Of a stretch of DNA of 64,000 bases, positions 8,572 through 17,985 are shown one piece after another. This DNA comes from Coriobacteriia bacterium (lineage in GTDB: Bacteria; Actinomycetota; Coriobacteriia; Coriobacteriales; UBA8131). The stretch covers positions 26,583 through 90,582 of the forward strand of contig WRHU01000008.1 in the NCBI GenBank assembly GCA_009783085.1. Reading direction: 5' to 3'. Position numbers and translations under genes: made by a program. The number at the start of each line of letters is the position of its first letter. Within the stretch, counting starts at the first letter, position 1. A model generated the notes under the pieces. It searched no databases. It worked only from the letters and a program-made list of their open reading frames with translations, and was not told where the DNA came from.

Positions 8572-9132
8572 ATGAGGAACAAAACTATTTGGACAAAAGC
8601 TCTTGTGCTTGTTGCTTTGGTTGTGCTTGGTTGCGCAGGATTGTTTGCCTGTAATGGGGACAAAGCTGATGCGCCTGCTGCCAGCGATGAGCAATCTTCA
8701 GCCTCTGCTGAAGCAACGCAAGATACGGCAACGCAGGATACGGCAATGCAAGACGCAACAACCCAGCAAGCTGCCGCCCCAGCAACTGTTGAGGAGCTGC
8801 GTGCATTTTTAATAGCGTCAGAAACAGACGACAGAGTTATACTGGCTCTTACTACTGCTGAAGTGACCTCTTACCCGCCGGTGTATGTTTTAACGGCAAC
8901 AATGCCAACAGGCGCACTGGTAATGTCCTATGTTCTGGTTAAAGATGAGAACGGCATACAAAAGCTTTTTGATTTTGCCGAATCCACTGCAACCGACGAG
9001 GAAAAAATTGTTTCGTGTACACAGAACAGCGCAACGGAAATAACCGTAGTCACTGAACATAGCAGTTTTGGAACTTCTGAAACCCGGACCTATTCTTTTG
9101 TGAAAGTAAACGGTATGTGGCAAAGCAAGTAG
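8572..9132 (+). CDS. Small lipoprotein of unknown function
   Basis: A 186-residue protein starting MRNKTIWTKALV, with a hydrophobic segment ending in the lipobox GLFAC (Cys near 23). A Ser/Ala/Thr/Gln-rich linker follows, including a run of D-T-A-T-Q-like repeats at residues 40-65. The folded part (70-186) ends in a strand-rich segment (TRTYSFVKVNGMWQSK) typical of small periplasmic or surface lipoproteins, but I do not recognise a family. The ATG at 8572 is preferred to a TTG at 8554 because GAAAGGTGG sits seven bases before it. It is followed by a converging tRNA gene. Confidence 0.7.
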   Translation: MRNKTIWTKALVLVALVVLGCAGLFACNGDKADAPAASDEQSSASAEATQDTATQDTAMQDATTQQAAAPATVEELRAFLIASETDDRVILALTTAEVTSYPPVYVLTATMPTGALVMSYVLVKDENGIQKLFDFAESTATDEEKIVSCTQNSATEITVVTEHSSFGTSETRTYSFVKVNGMWQSK

Positions 9133-9160
9133 AGCCTGCTTGTTTGTAAATGAGGCGAAT

Positions 9161-9236
9161 TGGTGCCCCCGGCAAGAATCGAACTTGCGACACCAGGTTT
9201 AGGAAACCTGTGCTCTATCCACTGAGCTACGGAGGC
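9161..9236 (-). tRNA. tRNA-Arg(CCT)
   Basis: Complete cloverleaf on the minus strand: acceptor GCCTCCG/CGGGGGC (one T-G pair), D stem GCTC/GAGC, anticodon stem CAGGT/ACCTG with loop TTCCTAA giving anticodon CCT, T stem GCAAG/CTTGC with TTCGATT loop. CCA is encoded. It reads AGG codons. No copy of the tRNA-end repeat is found beside it. Confidence 0.97.
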
Positions 9237-9340
9237 ACGTACTTGACGGTAGGCAAAAAAGCACAATCCCGTAAGGGCGACTATTTTATCACGCTTCAAA
9301 AATCTTGTGCTAACAGGAGCGCGGAAACCAGCAGGAAGCC

Positions 9341-11116
9341 TTACTTGGCATCCTGCTGGGCAAGTCGCTCAGCAACCAACTCGGCGGCGGTTTCACGCAG
9401 CTTGAACTTCTGAACCTTTTTGCTCGTGGTTTCAGGATATTCATCAACAAAAAATATATACTTGGGCACCTTAAAGCGTGCCATCTGTTTAAGTGCGTGC
9501 TCACGCAAACCGCTCTCGGTAAGCTCAAAGCCCTCTCTCGTGCGAATAAAAGCAACCACAATCTCACCATATTTTTCGTCGGGAGCGCCAACTACCTGCG
9601 CATCAAGCACGCCAGGCACCCCGAGTAAAAAGTTTTCAATCTCAAGCGGATAAATGTTTTCTCCGCCACGAATAATCATGTCTTTAATGCGCCCCGTAAT
9701 AGTGTAGTAACCGTCCTCGTCAAAACTACCCAAATCGCCTGAGTGCAAAAAGCCTTCCTCGTCAATGGCAGTAGCGGTAGCATCGGGCATTTTGTAATAG
9801 CCCTTCATAACGTTGTAGCCCTTGCAGCACACTTCGCCTACCTCGCCAGGCCCACAGAGGTGTCCATCTGTCGGATCTATAATGCGCACCTCTACGGGAG
9901 CGTGCTTGCGCCCTACGGTGTTTTGTTTGTGCCAGTCGTCATCGTCAATGGTGGTTTGCAAGAAAACGGGTGAGGTTTCGGTAAGGCCATAGCAGTTAGT
10001 AAGCTCGCTGGCTCCCATGCGCTCCATTACCTGAGCCGTTACCTCAGGCGGTACGGCTGCACCAGCAATAATGCCCGTGCGCAAAGAGCTTAGGTCAAAC
10101 TGGTCAAAGAGCGGGTGATTGAGCTCGGCAATAAACATGGTAGGAACGCCATAAATTGCCGTGGCGCGCTCCTTATGAATAGCCTCAAGCACCATGAGCG
10201 GGTCAAACTCCTCAACAATAATCATGGTAGCGTGATGCGTAAGCACTGCCATAACGCCCAACACACAGCCAAAACAATGGAAAAATGGCACGGGCAAACA
10301 CACGCGATCTTGTGCGGTAAGTTTCTCGTTTTCGCCAATATAAAAACCATTGTTGAGAATGTTGCGGTGCGTAAGCATAACGCCCTTAGGAAAGCCCGTT
10401 GTGCCACTGGTGTATTGCATATTTACCACGCTGTTGTTACCAAAAGCTTTGCGTGCCTCGGTTAGTTTTGCGTCGTCCAAGTGAGAGCCTAACAACAAAA
10501 GCTCTGGCACGGTAAAAAATCCGCGATGCTTCTCTGGGCCCATATAGATAAGATTTTTGAGGTAGGGGTATTCCTCTGAGTGCAGATGCCCACGCTCGCA
10601 GGTTTTAGCCTCAGGGATAAGCTGGCGAATAATCTCAATATAGTCCACGTCGCGCCACGCATCTATAATGCACAGTGCTGCCATGTCGCTTTGCTTAAGC
10701 ACATAGTCAAGCTCATGAGATTTATAGGCAGGGTTCATGGTAACAAGCACAATGCCCACCTTAGCGGTTGCAAACATAAAGGTGAGCCAATCAGGAATGT
10801 TACGTGCCCAAACACCGAGGTGGTCGCCCGGCTTCATACCAAGAGCAAGCAAGCCTTTGGCAAGGTTGTCAGTTCTTACATCAAATTGCTCCCAGGTCCA
10901 AGAAAGCTGACGGTCGGGGTAGATGATGAAAGGCTGATTGGGATCAAGCGCAACTTGTGCCTTAAAATAATCGCCAATAGTGAGTTCGCTGTGGAGGGAG
11001 AAATCTGGCACGTTCGGAGAGCCGTCCGCTCCCTTATCGGAGGTATTTTCGCTCACTTTTTCGCTCATCTCTTTGCTCACTTTTTCGCTCATCTTTTCGC
11101 TCATACTACCATCCAT
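9341..11116 (-). CDS. AMP-forming acyl-CoA synthetase (FadD-like)
   Basis: An up to 591-residue member of the AMP-binding superfamily. Visible motifs: [13 protein letters not shown] near 240 (P-loop), YGLTETSP near 375, [13 protein letters not shown] and [16 protein letters not shown] near 455-480, and the C-terminal catalytic lysine in [13 protein letters not shown]. Such enzymes activate a carboxylic acid as acyl-AMP and transfer it to CoA; chain length cannot be read from sequence. The first 30 residues are repeats of M-S-E-K-V-S coded by a run of near-identical 12-24-base units, so the true start is uncertain (ATG at 11116 or one of several within 40 bases). The first ATG directly follows the stop of the HTH-cupin gene, so the two are translationally coupled. 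Confidence 0.88.
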   Translation of the reverse strand: MDGSMSEKMSEKVSKEMSEKVSENTSDKGADGSPNVPDFSLHSELTIGDYFKAQVALDPNQPFIIYPDRQLSWTWEQFDVRTDNLAKGLLALGMKPGDHLGVWARNIPDWLTFMFATAKVGIVLVTMNPAYKSHELDYVLKQSDMAALCIIDAWRDVDYIEIIRQLIPEAKTCERGHLHSEEYPYLKNLIYMGPEKHRGFFTVPELLLLGSHLDDAKLTEARKAFGNNSVVNMQYTSGTTGFPKGVMLTHRNILNNGFYIGENEKLTAQDRVCLPVPFFHCFGCVLGVMAVLTHHATMIIVEEFDPLMVLEAIHKERATAIYGVPTMFIAELNHPLFDQFDLSSLRTGIIAGAAVPPEVTAQVMERMGASELTNCYGLTETSPVFLQTTIDDDDWHKQNTVGRKHAPVEVRIIDPTDGHLCGPGEVGEVCCKGYNVMKGYYKMPDATATAIDEEGFLHSGDLGSFDEDGYYTITGRIKDMIIRGGENIYPLEIENFLLGVPGVLDAQVVGAPDEKYGEIVVAFIRTREGFELTESGLREHALKQMARFKVPKYIFFVDEYPETTSKKVQKFKLRETAAELVAERLAQQDAK

Positions 11117-11698
11117 CTACACCGGCGTATACACGCACGCAACAAAGCGTGCCGCCTCGTTGTTAAAAGAGCGCACCTGATGCGGCACTATGGAATCGTA
11201 GTAAATGCTGTCGCCCGGATTAAGCACGTACAGCTCTTTTCCGTACTCAATTTCTATCGAACCCTCAAGTGCGTAGAGCCACTCCTCGCCCTCGTGGGCA
11301 GAAAGCTCATGAACGGTATCCTCAGACGGCTCAAGCACAATATAAAAGGGCTCCATGTGTCGAGAAGCCTTGCCCTCCGCAAGCGCATTAAACGTAAGCT
11401 CGCCGGCGTCACTGTGGGTTTCAAGCCCCTTAAGGCGGGTATCTTGTGTTGAGCCAGCGTAATCCTTTGCACGGGTAAGCACTGGTCCAAGATTCTCGTC
11501 ATCATCAAGCAGCGTGCCCAATCGCACGCCCAGCGCACGAGTTATTTTGATAAGCGGAGAAAGCGAAGGGGCAAGCTCACCCGCCTCAAGATTTTTGATA
11601 ACCTCCACCTCACAACCGCAGCGCTCCGCAAGCTGCTCGGGCGTAAGCATCAAAGACTCACGCAGCTCGGTTATTTTTGCGCCAATAGAACCACTCAT
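11117..11698 (-). CDS. XRE-family regulator with C-terminal cupin domain
   Basis: A 193-residue protein. Residues 7-62 are a helix-turn-helix of the XRE/Cro type (ITELRESLMLTPEQLAERC ... IKNLEAGELAPSLSPLIKI). Residues ~120-190 are a cupin_2 barrel (HEGEEWLYALEGSIEIEYG ... GDSIYYDSIVPHQV), whose His and Glu side chains could bind metal or a small ligand. This architecture is common for regulators of the adjacent catabolic or acyl-CoA gene. It is the first gene of a two-gene operon with the acyl-CoA synthetase, so self-regulation with ligand control by an acyl or organic acid substrate is a reasonable guess. Confidence 0.88.
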   Translation of the reverse strand: MSGSIGAKITELRESLMLTPEQLAERCGCEVEVIKNLEAGELAPSLSPLIKITRALGVRLGTLLDDDENLGPVLTRAKDYAGSTQDTRLKGLETHSDAGELTFNALAEGKASRHMEPFYIVLEPSEDTVHELSAHEGEEWLYALEGSIEIEYGKELYVLNPGDSIYYDSIVPHQVRSFNNEAARFVACVYTPV

Positions 11699-11724
11699 GT
11701 ACCATCACCTATCTCTTTATCAGT

Positions 11725-11812
11725 AGTGCCAACTACCAGCAGCCTCCGCAATAGTGCGGCTGCAGGCGGTCTCTGCGGCAGTGCCAACACCAGCAGCCTC
11801 CGCAATAGTGCG
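11725..11812. repeat. Direct repeat in the HTH-cupin upstream region
   Basis: A 34-base block (11725-11758) recurs at 11780-11812 with a one-base deletion, including CCAGCAGCCTCCGCAATAG. It lies in the 337-base gap between divergent genes, upstream of the regulator, and could hold paired protein sites. The rest of the gap (11813-12035) shows no clear promoter pair; AAGAAAGTGGG before 12036 is the binding site of the foldase gene. Confidence 0.65.
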
Positions 11813-12035
11813 TGCCGCCAAGCAACTTTAGCAGTAGTATGACCTGCTATTGTACAACAGATTAGGTAACACTTCCCTCCCGTAGCTTGCAATTCCTCGC
11901 ATTTATGTGGCAAAGATGATAAAATGCGTAGCTATTGTACAGCGGTGCTGTGACGCGCAAAACGTGCAGAACGCACAGTAACGCACAACACCTCAGCCAA
12001 GAACAAAGAAACACGGATAAGAAAGTGGGTTAACT

Positions 12036-13670
12036 ATGAGGGTTTTGAAGGCTTGGAAAACGTCTGCGCTGGCGCTTGTTTTGTGTGGCGCACTCGCGCT
12101 CGGACTTGTTGGCTGCATAGGGAGCGGTCCTGTTGCAGCAACCATAAATGGGCAAGATATTTATGAGTCGACTATCACCGAAATAATTATGCGCTCTCGC
12201 GCCACCGTCCAAAGCGACGATGAGTGGGTGGATGTGCTGAGATACTATGGGCGCACCCCTGAAACGCTCCGTGAAGCAATAATTAAAAGCGAAGCACAAG
12301 TAATCCTCATCAAAGAACAAGCTGCCGAAAAAGGCCTTAAAGCCGATGAAGCAAAGGCTGATGCGGAAGTTGCTAAATCAAGAAACATCGTTGGCGGCAC
12401 CGAGGAAGAGTGGCTTAACGCGCTGCACGAAAAGGGCTTTGCCGATGAAAACGACTACCGCGAAACACTTTTGATAGGCGACCTTCAGATGCAACTTGCA
12501 GATACTCTTGAGGTTGAGCCCACCACTGAGGAGCTCAGTGCATTTGTTGCTGCCAATCAGGGAGTTGCCTATCGCTCCTCTGCAATTATTCTGCAACCGA
12601 GCGACAAGCTTACCCAAGACGACATTACTAAACTTGTTGCTGAAATCCAGCAGAAACTCAAAGATGGAACAGAGTTTGCTGCGCTTGCAAAAGAGTACTC
12701 GACTGACGAAGAAACCGCCAAAAAGGGCGGCGACATGGGCTGGGATATTGCATTGCTTGACTTGGATGAAAACTACGTTGAAACCTTATGGGAGTTAAAA
12801 GTCGGAGAAGTTTCTAAGCCCATTAAAGGCAGTGATGACTTCTTTAATGACTCCACTACTATTCTCATACAGTGCACTGAAATATATGAGCCCAACCCTG
12901 AGGAAGCTGCTGAAGATGAGGGGGCCAACACAGAGGGCGAGGAGGCAGCGGAAGGCGAAGCTGCAGACGAGACCACGGATCCAGAGGCAACTGAAGATCC
13001 CGCCGAAGAGCCAGAGGAAAAAGCTCCGACAGTCGATCTCAAAACCGTACCTGAAGAGATTGTTGAGTACTTCAAGAAAGCTTGGATTACTCAGAATAAG
13101 GCTACGGCGTTCAAAAAATTCATTGACGAGAAACTTGAGGAAGCAGATTTTGTTATCAACCCAATGCCAGAAAACCTACCCTATAACGTTGACATGGGCG
13201 ACCCCTATCCTGGCAGCACCAAAGAGGCTGTTGACGCAGCACTTGCTGCTGGTCTCCTTATCGAGGATCTAGAAGAAGGCACGGGCGAAGCTGCCGAAGG
13301 TGGAAGCATCATTGAGGTCTACTATACGGGCACCTTTGAGGACGGCACAGTCTTTGATTCAAATGTTGATGCAGGCGAACCCTATAAGCTTATCTTGGGC
13401 TCTCGTTCGGTTATTCCCGGATGGGACGCTGGTCTTGTTGGCATGAAGGCAGGCGGCAAACGCAAGCTTACCATTCCAGCAGGGCTTGCCTATGGCGAGC
13501 AGGGTCAAGGCAGCATACCACCTAACGCAACCCTCTACTTTGAAATTACCTTAGTAAGCGTTACCGCACATGACGTTGATGCTGCTGATGGCGACGAAGA
13601 GGAGATCGATCTTGAAGAAATTGACGGCGATATAGAACTTGAAACTGAAGATGAGGCTATAAAAGAATAG
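12036..13670 (+). CDS. Secreted foldase lipoprotein: parvulin plus FKBP domains
   Basis: A 544-residue lipoprotein (lipobox LVGC, Cys 27). Residues 33-165 form a SurA/PrsA-type N-terminal chaperone region (VAATINGQDIYE). Residues ~180-285 are a parvulin-like PPIase (SSAIILQPSDK, FAALAKEYSTDEETAKKGGDMGW, VGEVSKPIK). A 45-residue acidic linker follows. Residues ~415-510 are an FKBP PPIase with the classic YYTGTFEDGTVFDS, VIPGWDAGL and LAYGEQGQGSIPPNATL blocks. An acidic tail closes it. Both domain types isomerise peptidyl-prolyl bonds; together on one lipid anchor they would fold exported proteins outside the membrane. Fusion of both PPIase families in one protein is uncommon. AAGAAAGTGGG precedes the ATG; a strong terminator follows. 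Confidence 0.92.
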   Translation: MRVLKAWKTSALALVLCGALALGLVGCIGSGPVAATINGQDIYESTITEIIMRSRATVQSDDEWVDVLRYYGRTPETLREAIIKSEAQVILIKEQAAEKGLKADEAKADAEVAKSRNIVGGTEEEWLNALHEKGFADENDYRETLLIGDLQMQLADTLEVEPTTEELSAFVAANQGVAYRSSAIILQPSDKLTQDDITKLVAEIQQKLKDGTEFAALAKEYSTDEETAKKGGDMGWDIALLDLDENYVETLWELKVGEVSKPIKGSDDFFNDSTTILIQCTEIYEPNPEEAAEDEGANTEGEEAAEGEAADETTDPEATEDPAEEPEEKAPTVDLKTVPEEIVEYFKKAWITQNKATAFKKFIDEKLEEADFVINPMPENLPYNVDMGDPYPGSTKEAVDAALAAGLLIEDLEEGTGEAAEGGSIIEVYYTGTFEDGTVFDSNVDAGEPYKLILGSRSVIPGWDAGLVGMKAGGKRKLTIPAGLAYGEQGQGSIPPNATLYFEITLVSVTAHDVDAADGDEEEIDLEEIDGDIELETEDEAIKE

Positions 13671-13737
13671 GAAGCATGCATAGGACAAGCCAGGCGTATG
13701 CATAGACATAGGGTTGGCTTGCCCAAGTCTATTTGGC

Positions 13738-13771
13738 ACAAAGCGCCCGCGCAATTGCGCGGGCGCTTTGT
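13738..13771. terminator. Bidirectional terminator after the foldase gene
   Basis: ACAAAGCGCCCGCGCAA is followed immediately by its exact complement, a 17-pair perfect palindrome flanked by T-rich ends on both strands. It separates the convergent foldase and L,D-transpeptidase genes. Confidence 0.9.
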
Positions 13772-13824
13772 TTGTATCATTATTTCTCCAAGCCAAACGG
13801 ATTTCTGACGGTAACTGCTTTATT

Positions 13825-15333
13825 CTAGTCGTGTATTACCACCGGACAGCCTACTTCAACCATATCGTAGAACTCTGCTGCATCGTCATAGGACATATTG
13901 ATACAGCCATGCGAGCCAGCCCAGAGATAGCGCTCGCCACCAAAGGCAGCCTGCCAGGTTGCATCATGGAAGCCAACGCCCTCATAGGTAACGGGCATCC
14001 AAAAACTCACCGGCGAGCGATACTCGCGCTTGCCGTTGGCCATTATCCTACCCAAAAGAGTAACGTTGGGCTTTTTATCCCAAACATCATACACGCCAAA
14101 AGGAGTGTCGTAGCCTTTGTTGGGATTGCCCGTTACTACGTCGGTATCAAAAGTAAGTTTTCCGTCAACAAAATACCACATGTGCTGCTTTTTTATATCA
14201 ACCTCAACATAGGTGGTTCCCCAATCAAGGCCAGTCCATGATGCTGCTTCGCTCTTAAGAATAGGAGCGCGGACGTCTGCACTATGCTTTTTCAAAGCCT
14301 TAAAGATAGCATCGACTTCTGCCTCACGGTCGATTTCCCAACCATAGGTGCCGCCCTCAACCGTCTTTGTTTTGCCCTTGCTATTCTCAAACGTACGCTT
14401 GGTGCCAACGGTGTCATGTGCATCGGCAAACTCATCAACCCAAGCAACAACGGCAGCACGCTTTAGCTTGCCGGGCTTAGTTTTGCCAACCGTAATCCAG
14501 TTAATAGTAGTACCGCCATCAAGAACCACAACTTCATCGCCCATCTCATAGGTAATGGAAAAAGGAACGTAAGTTTCATAGGTTTTTAGCAAATCTTTAA
14601 GCTCAGAAGAATCGGAGAATACCTCGGGCTTAACGTAACATTCTGCCTCATCAAGATCGAGAGTTTCTGCAGTTGCAAGAACCGCTTCCAAAATAGCCGC
14701 ATGAGCTGTTGGACGATGAATGGTTGTTCCCAGCTCCTCCGCTTTAATGTGATGCCCACTCTCAGCGTGCGCAATATAGGCATCAACGGGATCTTCCATT
14801 TTATCGGGATCCATGAAAGAAAAGGTATTGACCAGAGATTTTAATTTCATTTTGTCAACAGAAACACTTGCAGCAGTGGCACGTTCTTCAGGTTTTGTAA
14901 AAAAATGAAGCGGCCACAAAAAGCCATTTTGCTCCGCAAGAAAACGCTGCACTTGTCCGTCGGGAACATAGGCAAGATCAACCGCACTGCCAGCAATATG
15001 CTCAGCGGTGCCACCTCGAGTAGTTAGTTTGATTTTGTAGTCTTTAACCTGCTCTTCTATCTGTTTTTCTACTTCAAGCGGCGTCATAAAAGCGCAATCA
15101 ACGCTATTGATAACGCTGTTGAAGCTAAAGTGATAGTTGAAATAGAGCGCAAGCCCCAGATACGCAAGCAACAGGGCTGCCAAAAAACAAATGATAATAA
15201 TCCGCGGAGCTTTTGAGCGATGACTTTTATAGAGAAGAGCGTGAGCAGAATCTCGGGAATACTCATCTCCAGCCCCGTCATTTTCGGACTGTTCCAGCGA
15301 ATCCACCAAAGGTAAGGCAATTTTTTTGTTCAT
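13825..15333 (-). CDS. Membrane-anchored L,D-transpeptidase (YkuD) with PG-binding domains
   Basis: A 502-residue protein with one membrane span near residues 45-68 (IIIICFLAALLLAYLGLALY). Residues ~80-360 resemble the PG_binding_4-type repeats found before YkuD in Gram-positives. The C-terminal 130 residues are the YkuD catalytic domain: TDVVTGNP, TPFGVYDV, FHDATW and SHGCINM with the nucleophilic Cys. Such enzymes make 3-3 cross-links or attach peptides to peptidoglycan outside the membrane. The start MNKKIALPL at 15333 is chosen from several upstream ATGs, since it gives a normal cytoplasmic tail; the binding site (AAGGG) is rather far, so residues up to 55 longer remain possible. Confidence 0.87.
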   Translation of the reverse strand: MNKKIALPLVDSLEQSENDGAGDEYSRDSAHALLYKSHRSKAPRIIIICFLAALLLAYLGLALYFNYHFSFNSVINSVDCAFMTPLEVEKQIEEQVKDYKIKLTTRGGTAEHIAGSAVDLAYVPDGQVQRFLAEQNGFLWPLHFFTKPEERATAASVSVDKMKLKSLVNTFSFMDPDKMEDPVDAYIAHAESGHHIKAEELGTTIHRPTAHAAILEAVLATAETLDLDEAECYVKPEVFSDSSELKDLLKTYETYVPFSITYEMGDEVVVLDGGTTINWITVGKTKPGKLKRAAVVAWVDEFADAHDTVGTKRTFENSKGKTKTVEGGTYGWEIDREAEVDAIFKALKKHSADVRAPILKSEAASWTGLDWGTTYVEVDIKKQHMWYFVDGKLTFDTDVVTGNPNKGYDTPFGVYDVWDKKPNVTLLGRIMANGKREYRSPVSFWMPVTYEGVGFHDATWQAAFGGERYLWAGSHGCINMSYDDAAEFYDMVEVGCPVVIHD

Positions 15334-15565
15334 TCTTTCACGAGCCCTTAACCACAAACCCAACAAAACGTCGCACAAAGCCTCTAAAAAACTCATAAAT
15401 CTCGCGCGAGCTGTAATAAAACTTCCCAAAAACTGCACTGAGAAATGTCCCCTACAGTCTTTTCGAATTAACAGTGTTACGATACCATAAAGAAGCACCG
15501 ATACACACGCGTTTTTTACATTTTCGGTAAGTTTCTAGCGGTGCTCGCATGAGAGGAAAACAACC

Positions 15566-16936
15566 ATGGCATTTGCAACGCTTATTTTAGCTGCTGGGGC
15601 TGGAACACGCATGAAATCCAACGTTCCCAAAGTTGCCCATCCTTTGCTCGGAAAAGCACTCATACGCTGGGTCATTGACACTGTTCACGAGGCAGAGTGC
15701 GACACTGTTATTACCGTTGTGGGGCATGGTCGTGAGCAGCTTGGTTTTTTGGTGGACGACACCATAAGCGTAGTGCAAGAGGAGCAGTGTGGCACGGGGC
15801 ACGCCGTTATGATGGCGCGCTCACACCTTGAAACGCTCAAGGGGACCACAACGCTTCTCATACTTTGCGGCGACACTCCCCTGTTTACCGCTCACACGCT
15901 CAAATGCCTTGTCGCCACTCACGAGGTCAAGGGTGCTGATGCGAGCGTGCTGACGTTTATCCCAAGAGATCCAACGGGTTACGGACGTATTGTTCGTAAT
16001 GCAGAAGGTGGCATTGAGCGCATTGTCGAGCAAAAAGACGCCAGCGAGGAGGAGCGGGCCATCACGGAAGTCAACAGTGGTGTTTACTGCTTTCAATTGG
16101 GCGCCTTGCTGGCGAGCCTTGATGCATTAAGCACCAACAATGCACAGGGGGAATACTATCTCACCGATACCCTTGAACAAATCCGCACCATGGGCGGTAA
16201 GGTACAGACCTGCTTGTGTGCCGATGCCAACGAAACACTTGGCATCAACGACCGCACGCAGCTTGCAACAGCAACCGCTCTTGCCCAGCAGCGTATCAAT
16301 AAAGCACATATGCTTGCTGGCGTAACCATGCTCGACCCAACAAGTGTTTGGATTGGCCCAGATGTAGTTATTGAAAGCGACGTTGAGATTTTGCCCCTTA
16401 CCATGCTAAGCGGAGAAACCGTAGTTGGTTCGGGCAGCGTAATAGGGCCGAACACCCGCATTACTGATTCTAAAATTGGGTCATTGTGCGTGGTGGAGGA
16501 GAGTATTCTTGACAATGTGGTTTTGGAAAACAGGGTTACGGTGGGACCGCGTGCCTATTTGCGCCCCGGTACGGTTATGCGCAATGACTCACGAGCGGGC
16601 ACTCATGTTGAAATTAAGAAATCAGATATTGGCGTGGGAAGCAAAGTTCCCCACTTGAGCTACATTGGAGATGCCGTCTTAGGCTCAGAGGTTAATGTTG
16701 GCGCAGGAACTATCACCTGTAATTATGACGGCTCTGCCAAAAATAAAACGATAATTGGCGACCGCAGCTTTATTGGCAGTGATACTATGTTTGTAGCGCC
16801 CGTACAGGTTGGCAGCGACGTGGTAACGGGAGCGGGAAGCGTCATTACCCGCGACGTGCCCAACGACGCGCTTGCCGTTGAGCGCACCGAACAGCGAATT
16901 GTTGAGAATTGGGTAAGTCGGAACAAGAAAGATTGA
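15566..16936 (+). CDS. glmU: Bifunctional GlmU: glucosamine-1-P acetyltransferase / GlcNAc-1-P uridyltransferase
   Basis: A 456-residue full-length GlmU. The N-terminal uridyltransferase starts LILAAGAGTRMKSNVPKV and includes GTGHAVMMA and LCGDTPL. From ~250 the left-handed beta-helix hexapeptide repeats begin (IGPDVVIESDVEILP ...) with the acetyltransferase motifs RAGTHVEIKKS, LSYIGDAVLG and NVGAGTITCNYDG. It makes UDP-GlcNAc for peptidoglycan in the cytoplasm. GAGAGGAAAA lies before the ATG. It leads a tight glmU-prs-pth run, an arrangement familiar from Gram-positive bacteria, and is divergent from the L,D-transpeptidase. Confidence 0.97.
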   Translation: MAFATLILAAGAGTRMKSNVPKVAHPLLGKALIRWVIDTVHEAECDTVITVVGHGREQLGFLVDDTISVVQEEQCGTGHAVMMARSHLETLKGTTTLLILCGDTPLFTAHTLKCLVATHEVKGADASVLTFIPRDPTGYGRIVRNAEGGIERIVEQKDASEEERAITEVNSGVYCFQLGALLASLDALSTNNAQGEYYLTDTLEQIRTMGGKVQTCLCADANETLGINDRTQLATATALAQQRINKAHMLAGVTMLDPTSVWIGPDVVIESDVEILPLTMLSGETVVGSGSVIGPNTRITDSKIGSLCVVEESILDNVVLENRVTVGPRAYLRPGTVMRNDSRAGTHVEIKKSDIGVGSKVPHLSYIGDAVLGSEVNVGAGTITCNYDGSAKNKTIIGDRSFIGSDTMFVAPVQVGSDVVTGAGSVITRDVPNDALAVERTEQRIVENWVSRNKKD

Positions 16937-16983
16937 TACAAAAAGTCAAAGAATGTAGAGTAAAAAAGTAAGGAGTTCTCCCC

Positions 16984-17958
16984 ATGGTAGAAGCAGGAAA
17001 GAAACTCGTACTATTCACGGGAAGAAGCAACCCAACCTTGGCTGCAGAGATTGCCAAAGTTCTTGGGTTGAGTCTTGGAGATGTCAAAACAAAGGCCTTT
17101 GCTAACGGTGAGATATATGCTCGCTACAAACAAAGCGTACGTGGCGGCGACCTGTTTTTGATACAGTCGGTTTCTACTTGGGAAGAGGGCAGCGTTAATG
17201 ACTCCCTTATGGAGCTGCTTATCATGGCCGATGCTGCCAAGCGCGCCTCTGCCCATACGGTAACGGCTGTTATTACGCATTTTGGTTATTCTCGACAGGA
17301 CAAAAAGTCGGCAGCGCGCGAGCCCATTACCGCAAAGCTTGTTGCCAATATGCTCACGGTTGCTGGCGTTGACCGCGTGATTACCATTGACTTGCACCAG
17401 GGTCAAATACAGGGATTTTTTGATGTGCCCGTTAATCACCTTACGGCGCTTCCTATTTTCGCCAGCTATTTTGCCCAAAAGAAACTTAGTAACCTTTGCA
17501 TTGTTTCGCCTGATGTTGGACGCGCAAAGGCAGCAAAAAAGCTTGCTGATATGCTTGAGGCCGACCTTGCCATCATGCACAAATCGCGCCCCGAGCACAA
17601 CAAAGCTGAGATTTCCAATGTTATTGGTGATGTTAAGGGCAAAACCTGTATCTTAAACGACGACATAATTGACACCGCGGGCTCAATAACCGCAGGCGTT
17701 GCCGCGCTAAAAGATGCTGGTGCGGGCGACGTGTATATTTGCGCAACCCACGGCTTGCTTTCTGGCTCTGCCTGCGAGCTCATCGGAGCATGTAAGGCCG
17801 TTGAGGTGGTGCTGTGCGACACCGTACCCATACCCGCCCAGTGCGGCACAGACAAAATAAAGACGGTGAGCGTTGCTCCCTTGCTCGCTCAAGCTATTAG
17901 CAATGTCTATGAGGAGCTTTCGGTTAGCGAGCTCTTTGACCCTGACTTTGCTTTGTAG
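16984..17958 (+). CDS. prs: Ribose-phosphate pyrophosphokinase
   Basis: A 324-residue PRPP synthetase. Seen: FTGRSNPTLAAEIAK, FANGEIYARYKQSVRGGD, HFGYSRQDKKSAAREPI (ATP and ribose-5-phosphate contacts), the ITIDLHQGQIQGFFDVPVN segment, and ILNDDIIDTAGSI, the PRPP-binding loop. It makes PRPP for nucleotide, histidine and tryptophan synthesis. AAGGAG lies seven bases before the ATG. It is 47 bases behind glmU and 27 bases ahead of pth, so the three are probably cotranscribed. Confidence 0.97.
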   Translation: MVEAGKKLVLFTGRSNPTLAAEIAKVLGLSLGDVKTKAFANGEIYARYKQSVRGGDLFLIQSVSTWEEGSVNDSLMELLIMADAAKRASAHTVTAVITHFGYSRQDKKSAAREPITAKLVANMLTVAGVDRVITIDLHQGQIQGFFDVPVNHLTALPIFASYFAQKKLSNLCIVSPDVGRAKAAKKLADMLEADLAIMHKSRPEHNKAEISNVIGDVKGKTCILNDDIIDTAGSITAGVAALKDAGAGDVYICATHGLLSGSACELIGACKAVEVVLCDTVPIPAQCGTDKIKTVSVAPLLAQAISNVYEELSVSELFDPDFAL

Positions 17959-17985
17959 CAGCTTGAGGAATATTTGGTGGTTTTG

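Noticed and set aside
10580..11452. Plus-strand reading frame of 290 codons
   Set aside because: It is antisense to the acyl-CoA synthetase and regulator genes and has repeat-derived F-A-H-F sequence.
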